The translations under genes and the position numbers were made by a program. The notes under the pieces are model-generated. The model was given only the letters and a program-made list of their open reading frames with translations. It did not search any database and was not told where the DNA came from. This document shows, in pieces, positions 5,664-5,716 of a stretch of 5,716 nucleotides of DNA (the first letter of the stretch is position 1; the number at the start of each line of letters is the position of its first letter). The DNA comes from CAYJBP01 sp964372025 (GTDB lineage: Bacteria > Bacillota > Dehalobacteriia > UBA4068): NCBI GenBank assembly GCA_964372025.1, contig CAYJPF010000137.1:1-5716 (forward strand), in the 5' to 3' direction.

Positions 5664-5716
5664 AGCCAACGTTGTGCAAGTGCGGCGGTGTGGATTTTCT
5701 CCAATGCCAACAATAC

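Larger units (their letters stand above)
5216..5716 (+). mobile_element. IS66-family insertion sequence, left part, truncated by window edge
   Basis: Ankyrin-coding sequence stops near 5216 and is followed by about 50 bp of non-coding sequence (starting AGGGTGCAAAAAAATATAG), then an IS66-type transposase reading away from the junction. The left end is therefore placed at about 5216 by loss of homology to ankyrin 1. The right end, and hence the inverted repeats and target duplication, are outside the window. The layout with the transposase directly at the end and no accessory tnpA/tnpB genes would fit the ISBst12-like group of IS66, but only the left side is visible. Confidence 0.6.
5267..5716 (+). 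pseudogene. IS66-family transposase N-terminus, interrupted by a MITE-like element
   Basis: The frame from ATG 5267 carries the typical IS66 N-terminus: a coiled coil (LEERIRELEEKL), the NSSNSSLPPSTDSP motif, a lysine-rich stretch, then RQQMLDPTEI. A stop (TGA 5570-5572) arises from inserted sequence after codon 98. Removing 5562-5663 (102 bp) joins codons for RHC to KPTLCKCGGVDFLQCQQY, giving an open frame to the window edge with the CxCG zinc-binding motif expected in IS66 transposases. The usual GGxPGHxGH segment is missing: the lysine-rich part runs directly from RAGA into RQQML, suggesting an earlier in-frame loss of about 6-7 codons. IS66 transposases are DDE enzymes; the catalytic core would lie beyond the window. 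No good Shine-Dalgarno is seen before ATG 5267, and an in-frame TAG at 5243 bounds the start. This copy is inactive. Confidence 0.85.

Overview
This window looks like an accessory, repeat-rich region of a Gram-negative bacterial draft genome or metagenome bin. GC is moderate, there is an export signal peptide on one protein, and a 100-N scaffold gap falls inside a near-identical tandem repeat. The lineage cannot be fixed from the sequence. Long ankyrin-repeat genes together with decaying insertion sequences are common in host-associated or complex-community bacteria, but that is only a suggestion.

Layout from left to right. (1) Bases 2-736, + strand: an unrecognised helical protein with about three degenerate ~48-residue units, probably cut by the left window edge. 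(2) Bases 756-2392, - strand: a translationally coupled pair. The upstream gene is a DUF4365-type protein with PD-(D/E)XK nuclease-like residues, and the downstream gene is a 380-residue protein of unknown function; they overlap by ATGA. (3) Bases 2430-3560, - strand: an intact exported ankyrin protein with a signal peptide and 11 repeats, ending 37 nt upstream of the preferred GTG start of the DUF4365 gene. (4) Bases 3703-5224, - strand: a second, larger ankyrin gene, paralogous to the first. It is interrupted by the 100-N gap (4629-4728) and has lost its 5' end. (5) From about 5216 to the right edge, + strand: the start of an IS66-type insertion sequence whose transposase gene has been interrupted by a 100-bp, 21% GC MITE-like element in a duplicated TA.

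The four - strand genes read in the same direction: ankyrin 2, ankyrin 1, DUF4365, 380-residue protein. The last three are tightly packed enough to be one transcription unit. The two ankyrin genes share their C-terminal cap and overall architecture, so they arose by tandem duplication. A short match between the spacer upstream of ankyrin 1 and the inside of the DUF4365 gene hints that a larger module may have been duplicated and then partly deleted.

The best-supported unusual feature is the nested insertion at the right end. Removing the MITE-like element and one TA restores an uninterrupted IS66 reading frame with the expected CxC zinc-binding motif. The IS itself appears to have removed the start of ankyrin gene 2. 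The most interesting candidate system is the coupled DUF4365 / 380-residue pair behind an exported ankyrin protein; a role in defence or conflict is plausible but not shown by the sequence.
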